Shown here piece by piece: positions 25,531-35,910 of a DNA stretch of 64,000 nucleotides. The stretch is from Halomonas zincidurans B6. GTDB lineage: Bacteria; Pseudomonadota; Gammaproteobacteria; Pseudomonadales; Halomonadaceae. Positions within the stretch are counted from its first letter, which is position 1, and each line of letters starts with the position of its first letter. Made by a program: the position numbers and the translations under genes. The notes under the pieces are model-generated. The model searched no databases. It was not told the origin of the DNA and saw only the letters and a list, made by a program, of their open reading frames with translations. The stretch covers positions 682,001 through 746,000 of the forward strand of contig NZ_JNCK01000001.1 of NCBI RefSeq assembly GCF_000731955.1, in the 5' to 3' direction.

Positions 25531-27015
25531 TCAGTGCGGGTGCCGGCGGTTGGCCTCCATGCGCTCGAGAAAGACGCCCATTACCTTGTCGTAGAGCCGC
25601 GGACCGAGCACCAGGTCCTCGACGCCGGCATCCAGGTTGGGGTTGTCGTTGATCTCGATTACCACCACCCGATCGCCGAGATGCTTGATGTCCACCCCGT
25701 AGAGGCCGTTGCCGATCAGTCGCGTGGCCTTCAGCGCGGCCTTGATCACCGGCTTGGGGACGTCCTCCGGAGCGTGGGTGGTGAACCCGCCGCTGCGCGT
25801 CTTGCCGCGCGAATGATCGTAGATCTGCCAGTGGCCGCGGGCCATGTAGTAGCGGCTGGCGTAGAGCACCTGGCCATCGAGTACGCCGATGCGCCAGTCG
25901 TAGTCGGTGGGCAGCCACTCCTGGAGCAGCAGCAGCGCCGACGATTCGAACAGTCGCGCGGCCTCCTGTGCCAGCGCCTCGGCCGAGGCGATCTTGACCA
26001 CGCCCCGCGAGAAGGCGCCGTCGGGAATCTTGAGCACCATCGGGAACTCTAGCCCGGCGGCCTTTTCGGGCAGCTGCTTGAGATCGTCGCGGTACAGCAG
26101 CAAACCATCCGGCGCCGGCACGCCGCGCGCACCCAGCAGGGCATGCAGGTAGACCTTGTTGGTGCAGCGCAGGATCGAGCGCGGGTCGTCGATCACCACC
26201 AGGCCTTCATGCTCGGCACGTCGCGCCATGCGGTAGGTGTGGTGATCGAGGCGGGTGGTCTCGCGGATGAACAGCGCGTCGAACTCGGCCAGTCGCGCTT
26301 CGTCGCGCTTGGTGATCAACGACACATCGATGCCCAGCCGGCGTCCGGCACGGATGAACTGCTTGAGCGCGCTCCTGTTGCTCGGCGGCAGGGCTTCCTT
26401 GGGGTCGACCAGGATCGCCAGGTCGTAGCGGTAGCGGCGACGCGCCTTGGGAGTGCGCCAGATCTTGCGCGAATGGCGGTTCAACGCCTGGGCGAAGCGG
26501 TCCTGCTCGGCTCCGCGCAGGGCGCTGAGCGCCAGCGGCTTGAGCCGGGTCAGCCGCCACAGCCCCTGGCGGCGCTGGAAGCGCGCCTCCATCAGCGGGC
26601 AGGGCAGGCGTTCGAACAGTCGCCGCGCCAGCCGGCCGAGGCCTTCCTCGAGACACTCGCCGAACATCACGCGCAGCGTGAACGCCTCGCCGGGCAGCGC
26701 GCCACGTCGCGACAACTCGTCCATCAGCGGCGCCAGCGACTCGAGCTGCAGATCGACCAGCGCCTTGCGCGACAGCTGGTTGAGCGTCTCGACGCTGGGC
26801 AGTACCCGCTGGCCGCGGGCCTGGGCCAGCAGCGACACATAGTAGCCGGTGTCCAGGTAGTCCAGCCCGCCACACAGGTTGATGACCTGGGTGGCGCTGT
26901 CCTGGGTGCCGGTGGCTTCCTGGGCCAGGTAATCGGCGGCGCTGATCAGGTCGTCGCTGGGGTAGTAGGGGCGCCAGTCGGCGAGCCGGTCGACAACGAT
27001 ACGCAACGGTGACAT
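25531..27015 (-). CDS. RLAN-domain RimK-family ATP-grasp ligase
   Basis: A 494-residue protein in two halves. Residues 1-200 are an RLAN-type N-terminal domain (MSPLRIVVDRLADWRPYYPS, NLCGGLDYLDTGYYVSLLA). Residues 205-490 are a RimK-like ATP-grasp domain with PMVLKIPDGAFSRGVVKI, LLQEWLPTDYDWRIGVLDG and the Mg-binding VVVIEINDNPNLDAG. Such enzymes join amino acids through carboxylate activation; the substrate of the RLAN type is unknown. It diverges from a GNAT acetyltransferase gene, a pairing reported for RLAN-RimK systems. Confidence 0.9.
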   Translation of the reverse strand: MSPLRIVVDRLADWRPYYPSDDLISAADYLAQEATGTQDSATQVINLCGGLDYLDTGYYVSLLAQARGQRVLPSVETLNQLSRKALVDLQLESLAPLMDELSRRGALPGEAFTLRVMFGECLEEGLGRLARRLFERLPCPLMEARFQRRQGLWRLTRLKPLALSALRGAEQDRFAQALNRHSRKIWRTPKARRRYRYDLAILVDPKEALPPSNRSALKQFIRAGRRLGIDVSLITKRDEARLAEFDALFIRETTRLDHHTYRMARRAEHEGLVVIDDPRSILRCTNKVYLHALLGARGVPAPDGLLLYRDDLKQLPEKAAGLEFPMVLKIPDGAFSRGVVKIASAEALAQEAARLFESSALLLLQEWLPTDYDWRIGVLDGQVLYASRYYMARGHWQIYDHSRGKTRSGGFTTHAPEDVPKPVIKAALKATRLIGNGLYGVDIKHLGDRVVVIEINDNPNLDAGVEDLVLGPRLYDKVMGVFLERMEANRRHPH

Positions 27016-27190
27016 GGGCGAGCTTCCTGGCTGAAGTGTACGGAGCGGGCGGGCCCCGATTGGCGCTAGAATGCACTTGACCGCGATCGGCTACAATAGC
27101 TTCAATCGCATAAAATGAGGGTGCTCGCAGGGCCTGATGGCCGCGTTGGCGCCGGCTCCAACCCTTCGCCACTAGCTTGAAAACTTCGTC

Positions 27191-27712
27191 ATGAACCCGT
27201 TGCAGTCTTCCACGCTGCGCCCCGCGTGCGGCGCTGATCTCGATGCCCTGTGTCAGCTCGAGTCGATCAGCTTCGAGGGTGATCGCTTCACGCGTCGCCA
27301 ATTGGCGCATCTGCTCAACCGCGCCCATGCGCACACCTGGGTCGCCGTCACCGAGCAGGGCACATTGCAGGGTTACGGCACACTGCTGTTTCGCCGCAAC
27401 AGCCGTAGCGCGCGGCTGTACTCGTTTTGCGTGCATCCCGAGGCGCGTGGCACCGGCCTGGGGCGGCGCCTGCTCGAGGCGCTGGAGGGCGAGGCGCTCG
27501 AGCGCGGCATGCAGCGCCTGACGCTTGAAGTGCGCGCCGACAATCGCGTGGCGATGGGGCTCTATCGGCGCATGGGTTTCCTGCCGAGGCGTTGGCTGGA
27601 AGACTACTATGTCGATGGCTGTGCCGCCTGGCAGATGGACAAGGCGTTGTCCGAGGCCGGCGAAGCGCCGCGCGAGACCTTGGAGGCTGCACCCGCGGCG
27701 CGCTTCGGCTAG
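27191..27712 (+). CDS. GNAT-family N-acetyltransferase (RimI-like)
   Basis: A 173-residue acetyltransferase. The acetyl-CoA loop is VHPEARGTGLGRRLLEALE, and the C-terminal RimI-type block is LEVRADNRVAMGLYRRMGF followed by YYVDGCAAWQMDKAL. Its divergent neighbour is an RLAN-RimK ligase. In the better-known version of this pair the GNAT is fused to a C39-like peptidase; that peptidase part is absent here. It may modify the ligase product or a protein N-terminus, but the target is unknown. Confidence 0.88.
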   Translation: MNPLQSSTLRPACGADLDALCQLESISFEGDRFTRRQLAHLLNRAHAHTWVAVTEQGTLQGYGTLLFRRNSRSARLYSFCVHPEARGTGLGRRLLEALEGEALERGMQRLTLEVRADNRVAMGLYRRMGFLPRRWLEDYYVDGCAAWQMDKALSEAGEAPRETLEAAPAARFG

Positions 27713-27745
27713 CATGCTCGCGGTCAACATTACTGGAGTTCTCTT

Positions 27746-28231
27746 ATGCCATCCTTCGACATCGTCTCCGAGCTCGACAAGCACGAGGTCACCAACGCCG
27801 TCGATCAGGCCAACCGCGAGCTGGGCACGCGCTTCGATTTTCGCGGCGTCACCGCCAGCTTCAGCGAGGAGGACGGAGCGGTGACGATGGAAGCCGATGC
27901 CGACTTCCAGCTGCGCCAGATGCTCGATATCCTCAAGGGGCGCCTGATCGCCCGCGGCATCGATGTCGGCTGCCTCGATGAACAGCCCGCCGAAACCGGC
28001 GGCGTGCGCGCCCGCCAACGCGTGGAGTTGCGCCAGGGCATCGACCAGCCGCTGGCCAAGAAGATCGTCAAGACGCTCAAGGACGCCAAGCTCAAGGTCC
28101 AGGCGCAGATCCAGGGCGACAAGGTACGGGTCACCGGCAAGAAGCGCGACGACCTGCAGCAGGCCATCGCGCTGCTCAAGGCCGATGAATCCATCGATCT
28201 GCCGCTGCAGTTCGATAATTTCCGCGATTGA
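27746..28231 (+). CDS. yajQ: YajQ-family nucleotide-binding protein
   Basis: The 161-residue protein matches YajQ over its whole length: MPSFDIVSELDKHEVTNAVD, RFDFRGVTASF, VKTLKDAKLKVQAQIQGDKV and RVTGKKRDDLQQAIALLK, ending LPLQFDNFRD. Family members have two ferredoxin-like domains, bind nucleotides including cyclic di-GMP and can act with transcription factors. GGAG precedes the ATG. It is 33 bp downstream of the GNAT gene. Confidence 0.96.
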   Translation: MPSFDIVSELDKHEVTNAVDQANRELGTRFDFRGVTASFSEEDGAVTMEADADFQLRQMLDILKGRLIARGIDVGCLDEQPAETGGVRARQRVELRQGIDQPLAKKIVKTLKDAKLKVQAQIQGDKVRVTGKKRDDLQQAIALLKADESIDLPLQFDNFRD

Positions 28232-28456
28232 CCTTGCGCTGAATCAAGATTCGTCGGCGTACCCGGGTAGCCTGGACGCGGATGACGCACCGATTGAAGT
28301 TGCCTAGGATGACCATAGGCGGTGGTTATTTCCCTCGGCTGGTCGGTCACGCTGTAATGAGCACGGGTAGCCGCCGAGCCGCCAACCGACGAGTATGCCC
28401 CCGCGGGGCTCGGTGGTTACCCCTGTTCGCTAGGGTCGTCGTCACAGGAGGGCGTG

Positions 28457-28909
28457 ATGCCCAACATCAGACATGCCATTTACACGGCCCTGGCGGGTAT
28501 CAGCTTCGCCCTGGGCGTGATTGGCCTGTTCCTGCCGGTGATGCCGACGACCTGTTTCATGCTGCTGGCGGTATGGCTGGCCTCGCGAGGCTCGCCACGC
28601 TTTGCGCTGTGGATCCGCGAGCATCCGCGCTTCGGCCCCTCGATCAGCGCCTGGGAACGCGAACGGGCGATTCCTCGCCATGCCAAGCGCTGGGCGCTGG
28701 CGATGCTGATCGTGTCGATGACCGTCATCGGCCTGAGCGTCGAATCGTTGCCCGTGCGTGTCGCGCTGATCGTCGGCCTGAGCGGGCTGGCGCTGTGGAT
28801 CGCCACGCGTCCCGTGCCACGCCAGGGCCTCGGCAGCTGCCCGATGTTGCCTGCACCCTCCGAACGCCTCACCGGCGCCTCCTGCTCCTCGCAGCGCGCC
28901 AACCGCTGA
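28457..28909 (+). CDS. DUF454 (YbaN-like) inner-membrane protein
   Basis: A 150-residue protein whose first 120 residues match DUF454/YbaN: GISFALGVIGLFLPVMPTTC, LLAVWLASRGSPRF and EHPRFGPSISAWERERAIP, with about three transmembrane helices. A hydrophilic tail of about 30 residues with two Cys follows. The function is unknown. AGGAGG is well placed for the ATG at 28457; a GTG directly before it is less likely. Confidence 0.88.
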   Translation: MPNIRHAIYTALAGISFALGVIGLFLPVMPTTCFMLLAVWLASRGSPRFALWIREHPRFGPSISAWERERAIPRHAKRWALAMLIVSMTVIGLSVESLPVRVALIVGLSGLALWIATRPVPRQGLGSCPMLPAPSERLTGASCSSQRANR

Positions 28910-29006
28910 AAACTGCACGAATGAGAAGGGCTGGCAGGCGGCGCCTTTGAGACTCCTGCCTGGCTCGCCGTACAATGGCGGCAACCTTGTATCAGGAGTA
29001 CCCGTC

Positions 29007-31688
29007 ATGCCCGATTCGCCGATTTCCGCAGAGGTCGAAATCAAGCCGGTCGATGCGCAGCCGCAACCGGTCTATCTCAAGGATTACCAGCCGCCGGCCT
29101 TTCGCGTCAGCCATACCGAACTCAAGTTCGACCTCGCGCCCTCGGCGACTCGCGTCAGTGCGGTCCTGCACATGGAGCGCCATCCCGACAGCGCGCCCGG
29201 CCGGCCGCTGGAGCTCGACGGCGAGCGGCTCTCGCTCAAGCGTATCGCCATCGACGGCCAGGAGCTGCAGGCTGGCGAATACCGGGTCGACGAAGCGCGG
29301 CTGACCATCGCCGAGCCGCCCGAGCGCTTGCGCCTGGAAACCGAGGTCGACATCGATCCGGCCAGCAATACCGCGCTGGAAGGCTTGTATCTGTCCAACG
29401 GCATGTTCTGTACCCAATGCGAGGCCGAGGGGTTCCGGCGCATCACCTATTATCCGGATCGCCCCGACGTGATGGCGACCTTCTCGACCACCGTGATCGG
29501 CGATGCCGAGACCCTGCCGGTGCTGCTGTCCAACGGCAACCCGGTGGAGCGCGGCGAGTTGCCGGACGGCAAGCACTTCGTCACCTGGGAGGATCCGCAT
29601 CCCAAGCCCTGCTATCTGTTCGCGCTGGTGGCCGGCCAGTTGGAGAAGGTCGAGGATCGCTTCACGACCGCCAGCGGTCGCGAGATCACCCTGCAGATCT
29701 GGGTCGAGTCCGAGAACCTGGACAAGACCGAGCACGCGATGCGCTCGCTGAAGTCGGCGATGGCCTGGGATGAGCGGACCTACGGTCGCGAGTACGATCT
29801 CGATCGCTTCATGATCGTTGCCGTCAACGACTTCAACATGGGCGCGATGGAGAACAAGGGCCTCAACATCTTCAACTCGGCGGCGGTGCTGACCCATCCG
29901 CAGACCGCCACCGACGCCGCCTTCCAGCGCGTCGAGGGGATCGTCGCCCACGAATACTTCCACAACTGGTCGGGCAACCGGGTGACCTGTCGCGACTGGT
30001 TCCAGCTCTCGCTCAAGGAGGGCTTCACGGTCTTCCGCGACCAGAGCTTCTCGGCCGACGTCAATTCGGCGCCGGTCAAGCGCATCGAGGACGTGTCGTT
30101 CTTCCGTACCGCGCAGTTCGCCGAGGACGCCGGGCCCACCGCGCATCCAGTGCGTCCGGAGTATTACATCGAGATCGGCAACTTCTATACCCTGACGATC
30201 TACGAGAAGGGCGCCGAGATCGTGCGCATGCTGCGCAACCTGCTGGGCTGGGACGCCTTCCGCCAGGGCTCGGATCTGTACTTCTCGCGCTTCGACGGGC
30301 AGGCCGTGACCATCGAGGACTTCGTCGCCTGCATGGCCGAGGTCTCGGCCATCGATCTCGGCCAGTTCATGCGCTGGTACTCGCAGGCCGGCACGCCCGA
30401 GATCGACGCTCATGGCGAGTACGATTACGCCAATAGCGCCTATCGCCTGACGCTGCGCCAGCGCACGCCCCCGACGCCCGGCCAGCCCGACAAGCAGCCG
30501 CTGCACATCCCGGTGCGCATCGGCCTGGTCGGTACCAAGTCCGGCGACGATCTGGAACTCACGCTGGATGGCGAGCGGCTCGGCAAGGAGTGCGTCCTGC
30601 ACCTGCGCGAGGACGAGCAGACCTTGGTCTTCACCGAGCTGGCCGAGGCGCCGGTTCCCTCGCTGCTGCGCGGCTTCTCGGCGCCGGTCAAGCTGCGCTT
30701 CCCCTACGGCCGCGAGGATCTGGCTTTCCTGCTGCAACACGATAGCGACGGCTTCAATCGCTGGGATGCCGGCCAGCGGCTGACCATGCTGGCGCTCGAC
30801 GACCTGATCGCCGCGCACCGCAACGGCGTCGAGAAGGTCATGGACGCCCGGGTGACCGAGGCGTTCCGCGGCTTGCTGACGGCGTCTACCGACGACAAGG
30901 CGGTGCTCGCCGAAATGCTCACGCTGCCCTCGGAGGCGTACATCGCCGAGCAGCAGCCGATGGTCGATGTCGATGCGATCCATGCCGCGCGCGACTTCGT
31001 CAAGCGCTCGCTGGCCACCGTGCTGCGCAATGAGTTCCTGACGCTGTATCGCGCCAACCAGTCGCAGGCCGATTACGCCCCCAGCGCCGAGCAGATCGCC
31101 CAGCGCGGCCTCCAGAACGTGGCGCTTTCCTACCTGATGAGCATCGAGGACGACGAGGCGGTCGAACTGGCCCGCGAGCAGTTCGAGGCCGCTCGCAACA
31201 TGACCGACGTGCGGGCCGCCCTGACGCTGCTGGTACACAGCTCGCGCGGCGACATCGCCGATCCGGCGTTGCGCGCCTTCGGCGAGAAGTGGGCCCACGA
31301 TCCGCTGGTCATGGATCAGTGGTTCAGCGTTCAGGTCACGCGCCCGCAGTCGGATGCCATCGAACGCGTCAAGTACCTGATGGGCCACCCGGCGTTCTCG
31401 CTCAAGAACCCCAACCGGGTGCGCGCATTGATCGGCGCCTTTGCCGGCCAGAACCCGGTCAACTTCCATCGTCTCGATGGCCAGGGCTACCGGCTGCTCG
31501 CCGACGTGGTCATCGAACTCAACACGCTCAATCCGGAGATCGCCGCGCGAATCATTACCCCGCTGACTCGCTGGCAGCGTTACGACGAGCAGCGTCAGGC
31601 GCTGATGAAAGCCGAGCTGGAACGCATCCAGGCCGAGGAACTCTCGCCCAACGTCTATGAGGTGGTCGAAAAGGCGCTGGCTTTCTAG
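29007..31688 (+). CDS. pepN: Aminopeptidase N
   Basis: An 893-residue M1-family zinc aminopeptidase, the expected length (E. coli PepN has 870). The substrate-recognition motif GAMEN (about residue 280) and the zinc site HEYFH (from about residue 315) with the downstream Glu in LKEGFTVFRD are present, and the protein begins with the usual YLKDYQPPAF segment. It is a cytoplasmic enzyme for late steps of peptide degradation. CAGGAG precedes the ATG. A bidirectional terminator follows. Confidence 0.98.
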   Translation: MPDSPISAEVEIKPVDAQPQPVYLKDYQPPAFRVSHTELKFDLAPSATRVSAVLHMERHPDSAPGRPLELDGERLSLKRIAIDGQELQAGEYRVDEARLTIAEPPERLRLETEVDIDPASNTALEGLYLSNGMFCTQCEAEGFRRITYYPDRPDVMATFSTTVIGDAETLPVLLSNGNPVERGELPDGKHFVTWEDPHPKPCYLFALVAGQLEKVEDRFTTASGREITLQIWVESENLDKTEHAMRSLKSAMAWDERTYGREYDLDRFMIVAVNDFNMGAMENKGLNIFNSAAVLTHPQTATDAAFQRVEGIVAHEYFHNWSGNRVTCRDWFQLSLKEGFTVFRDQSFSADVNSAPVKRIEDVSFFRTAQFAEDAGPTAHPVRPEYYIEIGNFYTLTIYEKGAEIVRMLRNLLGWDAFRQGSDLYFSRFDGQAVTIEDFVACMAEVSAIDLGQFMRWYSQAGTPEIDAHGEYDYANSAYRLTLRQRTPPTPGQPDKQPLHIPVRIGLVGTKSGDDLELTLDGERLGKECVLHLREDEQTLVFTELAEAPVPSLLRGFSAPVKLRFPYGREDLAFLLQHDSDGFNRWDAGQRLTMLALDDLIAAHRNGVEKVMDARVTEAFRGLLTASTDDKAVLAEMLTLPSEAYIAEQQPMVDVDAIHAARDFVKRSLATVLRNEFLTLYRANQSQADYAPSAEQIAQRGLQNVALSYLMSIEDDEAVELAREQFEAARNMTDVRAALTLLVHSSRGDIADPALRAFGEKWAHDPLVMDQWFSVQVTRPQSDAIERVKYLMGHPAFSLKNPNRVRALIGAFAGQNPVNFHRLDGQGYRLLADVVIELNTLNPEIAARIITPLTRWQRYDEQRQALMKAELERIQAEELSPNVYEVVEKALAF

Positions 31689-31716
31689 CACGCCAGGTGC
31701 CGGGTCGATGGTAGAC

Positions 31717-31744
31717 AAAAGGGCCGCTCATGAAGCGGCCCTTT
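31717..31744. terminator. Bidirectional terminator between pepN and the IalB-like gene
   Basis: AAAGGGCCGCT-CATGA-AGCGGCCCTTT is a perfect 11-bp stem with A-rich and T-rich flanks, placed between two convergent genes. Confidence 0.88.
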
Positions 31745-31783
31745 AGAGGTGTCAAATCATCCCTGGCACAGGAGGGGCACCGG

Positions 31784-32314
31784 TTACGGTGCGATGCGCT
31801 GGGTGGCGTCGGTGAAGCCCATCAGCGAGATATCCAGGTCCATGCGCTCGCCACGCGGTCCGATCATGCTCAGCGTGGCGGTGCTGCCGCCGCGCAACTG
31901 ACGCATCAGCTCGGGTTTGACCGGCAGGTCGCCGCGGCAGCCCTGCTGCTGGCAGACCTGATAGGGGAAGCGGATCGGCTCGCCATTGTCGACGCTCAGT
32001 TGCATGCCTGGTGCCAGGCGCACGCCCAGCGGCAGCAGGAACACCAGCACGGCGCCATCGGCTTGTGGCGGATAGGCCTGCACCACGCGCATCAGCGGCT
32101 GGCCACTATTGGGATTGTCGATCAACTGGGTCATCGTACAGGCACCCTGGGCCGTGTCGCCCTGCGGGCAGCGCACCTCCCAGTCTTGGACCTTTTGGAT
32201 ATCGACATTGGCCTCGGCCGGGGGCTGTTGTTGTTGAGCGAAGGCCGCGGGAGCCAAGGCAAGCGCGGCCAGCAGCGATAAGGCCCAGTGGCGCAATGCG
32301 AAGCGATTCAACAT
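31784..32314 (-). CDS. IalB-family (invasion-associated locus B) periplasmic protein
   Basis: A 176-residue protein with a signal peptide cleaved near residue 26 (APAAFA-QQQQ). The mature part fits the IalB family: VQDWEVRCPQGDTAQGACTM near the N-terminus, LPLGVRLAPGMQLSVD, and a CQQQGCRGDLPV block, with four cysteines likely to form two disulfides. The family is broadly distributed in non-pathogens, so the name does not imply virulence. It is a single gene with a terminator at its 3' side. Confidence 0.85.
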   Translation of the reverse strand: MLNRFALRHWALSLLAALALAPAAFAQQQQPPAEANVDIQKVQDWEVRCPQGDTAQGACTMTQLIDNPNSGQPLMRVVQAYPPQADGAVLVFLLPLGVRLAPGMQLSVDNGEPIRFPYQVCQQQGCRGDLPVKPELMRQLRGGSTATLSMIGPRGERMDLDISLMGFTDATQRIAP

Positions 32315-32429
32315 GTTGTCCGTCTCCTGTCGTCATGATCTTCTATAAGGGCCGGGTCGCGATTGACCCGAATCAGTCATAAAAGCAAGCAATCGTGGCG
32401 ATGACAATGCCCGGTGAGCAGCGTGCGCG

Positions 32430-32723
32430 TCAGGCGATCAGCCAACTGAGCACCAGCAGGCCCACCAGCACCCAGCACACGCCGCCGAGCAGCGAGCCGC
32501 GCAGAAAGGCGCGCAGGCCCTTGTAGAGCATGACCAGGCCGACGATCAGTACGAGCAGGCTGAACAGCGAACCGCTGATGCCCAGCGAGTCGGACAGGCC
32601 ATCGGCGAAATCCTCGACGGCCCAGTAGAGTCCGCCGAATAGATTGCCCAGCAACTCGACCAGGGTGCGGATGGCGTCGCCGATCGCCTCCCCCAGCCAG
32701 GTGAAGAATCCGTCATCCTGCAT
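32430..32723 (-). CDS. Small membrane protein, 97 aa, unknown family
   Basis: The N-terminal half (MQDDGFFTWLGEAIGDAIRT) is amphipathic, followed by two transmembrane helices, SLFSLLVLIVGLVMLYKGL and GGVCWVLVGLLVLSWLI. AAGGACGAACC precedes the ATG. It lies alone between the IalB-like gene and an ABC transporter. The family is not recognised. Confidence 0.62.
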   Translation of the reverse strand: MQDDGFFTWLGEAIGDAIRTLVELLGNLFGGLYWAVEDFADGLSDSLGISGSLFSLLVLIVGLVMLYKGLRAFLRGSLLGGVCWVLVGLLVLSWLIA

Positions 32724-33011
32724 GGTTCGTCCTTGATGATGGTGTCATCGCGCGTCGCGTGTCTCGGCCGGTGCGCCTGGCTGCTGTTCGCGCAGCCAGG
32801 CGAGCTCCTGAGACCACGAGGCTGACTCGATGGTTCGTAGCCCGCCGCGAAGCCATGGCGGGTGTCGATGCACATGTCGACCCGCAAGCGATCGTCGACC
32901 TGCACGATGATCTCGTGGGCGCCGAGATATTTCATGGACGCATACGGGTAGCTGGTTTGCGCCTATGGTAAGGCCTGTGGCGACGGCTAGCGAGTCGCAC
33001 AGACCTGCCCA
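32724..33011. other. Intergenic region with a possible frameshifted small minus-strand ORF
   Basis: On the minus strand an ATG near 32935 opens MKYLGAHEIIVQVDDRL...RHGFAAGYEP. A one-base shift would then join it to ESASWSQELAWLREQQPG and a stop near 32755. This could be a small decayed gene, but the evidence is thin. Nothing else is seen. Confidence 0.2.
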
Positions 33012-33790
<779 letters not shown>

Positions 33791-33794
<4 letters not shown>

Positions 33795-34873
33795 CCCCAG
33801 CCTCCCCGGCGACTGCGCAGGATCAGCGAGACGAAGAAGGGCAGGCCGATCAGGGCGGTGAGAATGCCGATCGGGAAGAGAATGCCCGGGATCAGCATCT
33901 TGGAAAGGATCGAGGCCAGCGACATGATCAGCCCGCCGCTCAGCGCCGACATGGGCAGGAACACGCGCTGGTCCTCGCCCACCAGCAGCCGGGCGATGTG
34001 CGGGCCGACCAGCCCGACGAAACCGATGGTGCCGACGAAGGCGACGGCGGTGGCGGCCAGCAGCGAGCAGCACAGCATGATGCTCAGCCGCAGGCGGCCC
34101 ACGTTGATGCCCATCGCCTTGGCGTGCAGATCGCCGAGGCGCAGCGCGGTGAGCCGCCAGCCGGCGGCCAGGAACACCGGCAGCGTGGCCAGCAGCGCCA
34201 GCAGCGCCAGGCCGACCGTTTCCCAGCTCGATCGGGCCAGGCTGCCCAGCGACCAGAACACCAGCTGCTGCAGCGCCTCGGCCGAGGCCAGGTACTGCAT
34301 CAGCCCGAGCAGGGCGTTGAAGAAGAACATCATGGCGATGCCCATCAACACCATGGTCTGTACCGTCACGCCCCTCAGCCGGCTGATTCCCCAGATCAGC
34401 AGCGCGGCGAGCATCGCCAGCGCGAAGGCGTTGGCGGTAACCAGCAGCGTCCCGGCGAGCGGCACGACGCCCAGGCCGAGGATGATCGCCAGCGCCGCGC
34501 CGAAACTGGCCGCCGAGGAGATGCCCAGCGTGAAAGGATCGGCCAGCGGATTGTCGAGGATGGTCTGCATCTCGGCCCCCGCCAGGGCCAGGCTGATGCC
34601 CACCAGCACCGCCATCAGCGCCGTCGGCAGGCGAATCTCCCAGACCACCACGGCGAGCATGCGCGACGCGGAATCGGGATCGATCAGAGCCGCCAGCAAC
34701 GCGCGCAACGGGTACTGACCGGGCCCGGTGGCCACGTCGGCGAAAAATGCCGTCAGCATCGCTAGTGCGGTGATCGCGATCAACGCAATATGACGACGGC
34801 GACGCGCCAGGTAGCGCGACACGCTGTCGTCGGGCTCCGACGTCGCGGCCGAGGCGGAAAGGAGTCGGTTCAT
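33791..34873 (-). CDS. ABC transporter permease, FecCD family
   Basis: A 360-residue inner-membrane permease with about ten helices. Family landmarks are VVWEIRLPTALMAVLVGISLALAG, NPLADPFTLGISSAASFGA, MGINVGRL and FVGTIGFVGLVGPHIARLL. The start is placed at MNRLLSASAATSE; the frame is open further upstream but that part is unlike the family. It overlaps the ATPase gene by four bases. The usual periplasmic binding protein is missing nearby, and the upstream neighbour is a decayed gene. Confidence 0.92.
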
Positions 34874-34934
34874 GGCACTTGGATCTGGGAAAATCGGTGG
34901 CCCAACATACTGCAGGATTCGCCGGCCCGTAACT

Positions 34935-35602
34935 TCACGGTCGGTAGTTGCCAAGCATGGCTTGCTGGACACAGCGCTCGATGTCCTGGGCGGTGGGCAC
35001 GAGCTCCTCGCGTACCATCAATATCAAGGCCTGGCATTGAAGCGGTGGTCGTGGGCCGGGTGGCAGGTGATGTGGCCGTCCTCCGCCACGTAAGCCATCA
35101 GCGTGCCCATGCCCGCCGTCATCAGCCGGCAGGTCACGTCGGACCACACGGCGTCTTCAAGATGAACCGGATAGCGCATGGCATGGTCGTCGTGATGGGT
35201 GAACAGGTTCTCGAGAATCTTTTCCGCCCCCGGCGCCACCAGCGAACGGACCAGCATCTCCGGGTAGGCGCGGATCGGGCGTGGCGTGGTGCTGGCGCCC
35301 GCCATTTCAGTGCGCCTGCGACTGTCCTCGTGAACGCATTCGGCCACGGTGTAGGGTAGCCCCGCCTGGCAGAGCTCCTGCAGCTGGCTCAATACGTCCA
35401 GGGTGATGCTATCGGATACCCGGCTGTACTCGTCGCGGGCCAGCACGATGATCGCCTTGGCCCGCGCCGGGGTGTCATGCAGCTCCGCGGTCGAGCGCAA
35501 CTGGCTCACCAGGCGCTCGAAGTAGACAGCAGCGTTGTTGTTCGGGCTGTTGATGATCAGTACGTGATCTTGCACCTGCCACCTCCAGCGGCCCTTGATC
35601 AT
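34935..35602 (-). pseudogene. Decayed ion-channel protein with TrkA-N-type domain (CASTOR/POLLUX-like)
   Basis: Frame 35602-35024 encodes WRWQVQDHVLIINSPNNNAA, then AKAIIVLARDEYSRVSDSIT and RPIRAYPEMLVRSLVAPGAE, which match the nucleotide-binding region of bacterial CASTOR/POLLUX-related channels. The stretch that should lie between LHDTP and ARAKAIIV (roughly 60 residues) is deleted. The C-terminus continues in another frame (ALILMVREELVPTAQDIERC, ending GNYRP at 34935), so a second frameshift is needed. The membrane pore part is absent or unrecognisable. The gene is very unlikely to be functional. Confidence 0.75.
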
Positions 35603-35910
35603 GGATTCCTTGTTTGAGGCGATAATCGCTGTAATCGCTGGCCAGCCGCGCGCGCATGTCGATATTCAACCGCTGGGTGACCCTTGCGGAGGTCTGCCGA
35701 CGGCGCAGTAGGCGGAGTAGATACATCTCGTACAGGTCCCGAAGGGCCACGTCTCCCGCTGAGTGGGGGCAGGCCGGGTCGGCGCAGATATCCGCTGATG
35801 CTACGTGAGTCGGTTGCCCGGCGCCAATGCCGTGCGGTGTGGGCCTGGCGAGACTGTGCATCACGCGGCCCAATAGCAGGCGGCCGCCCTAGTCCGGCTT
35901 TCCGGCGGGC
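35603..35910. other. Region without a convincing gene, 308 bp
   Basis: It lies upstream of the channel pseudogene and downstream of the Lrp gene on the same strand. A minus-strand frame reads LYEMYLLRLLRRRQTSARVT, which may be a remnant of the lost channel N-terminus or chance. No promoter or hairpin stands out. Confidence 0.3.

Noticed and set aside
26207..28018. 603-codon minus-strand open frame
   Set aside because: It crosses antisense to yajQ and GNAT and out of frame through the RimK gene. No domain is visible and it spans three real genes.
28992..31718. 908-codon open frame on the minus strand opposite pepN
   Set aside because: It lies wholly antisense to an unmistakable full-length aminopeptidase N. 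Its composition (His, Gln, Leu, Arg runs) is what high-GC third-position bias gives on the opposite strand, and no motif is recognisable.
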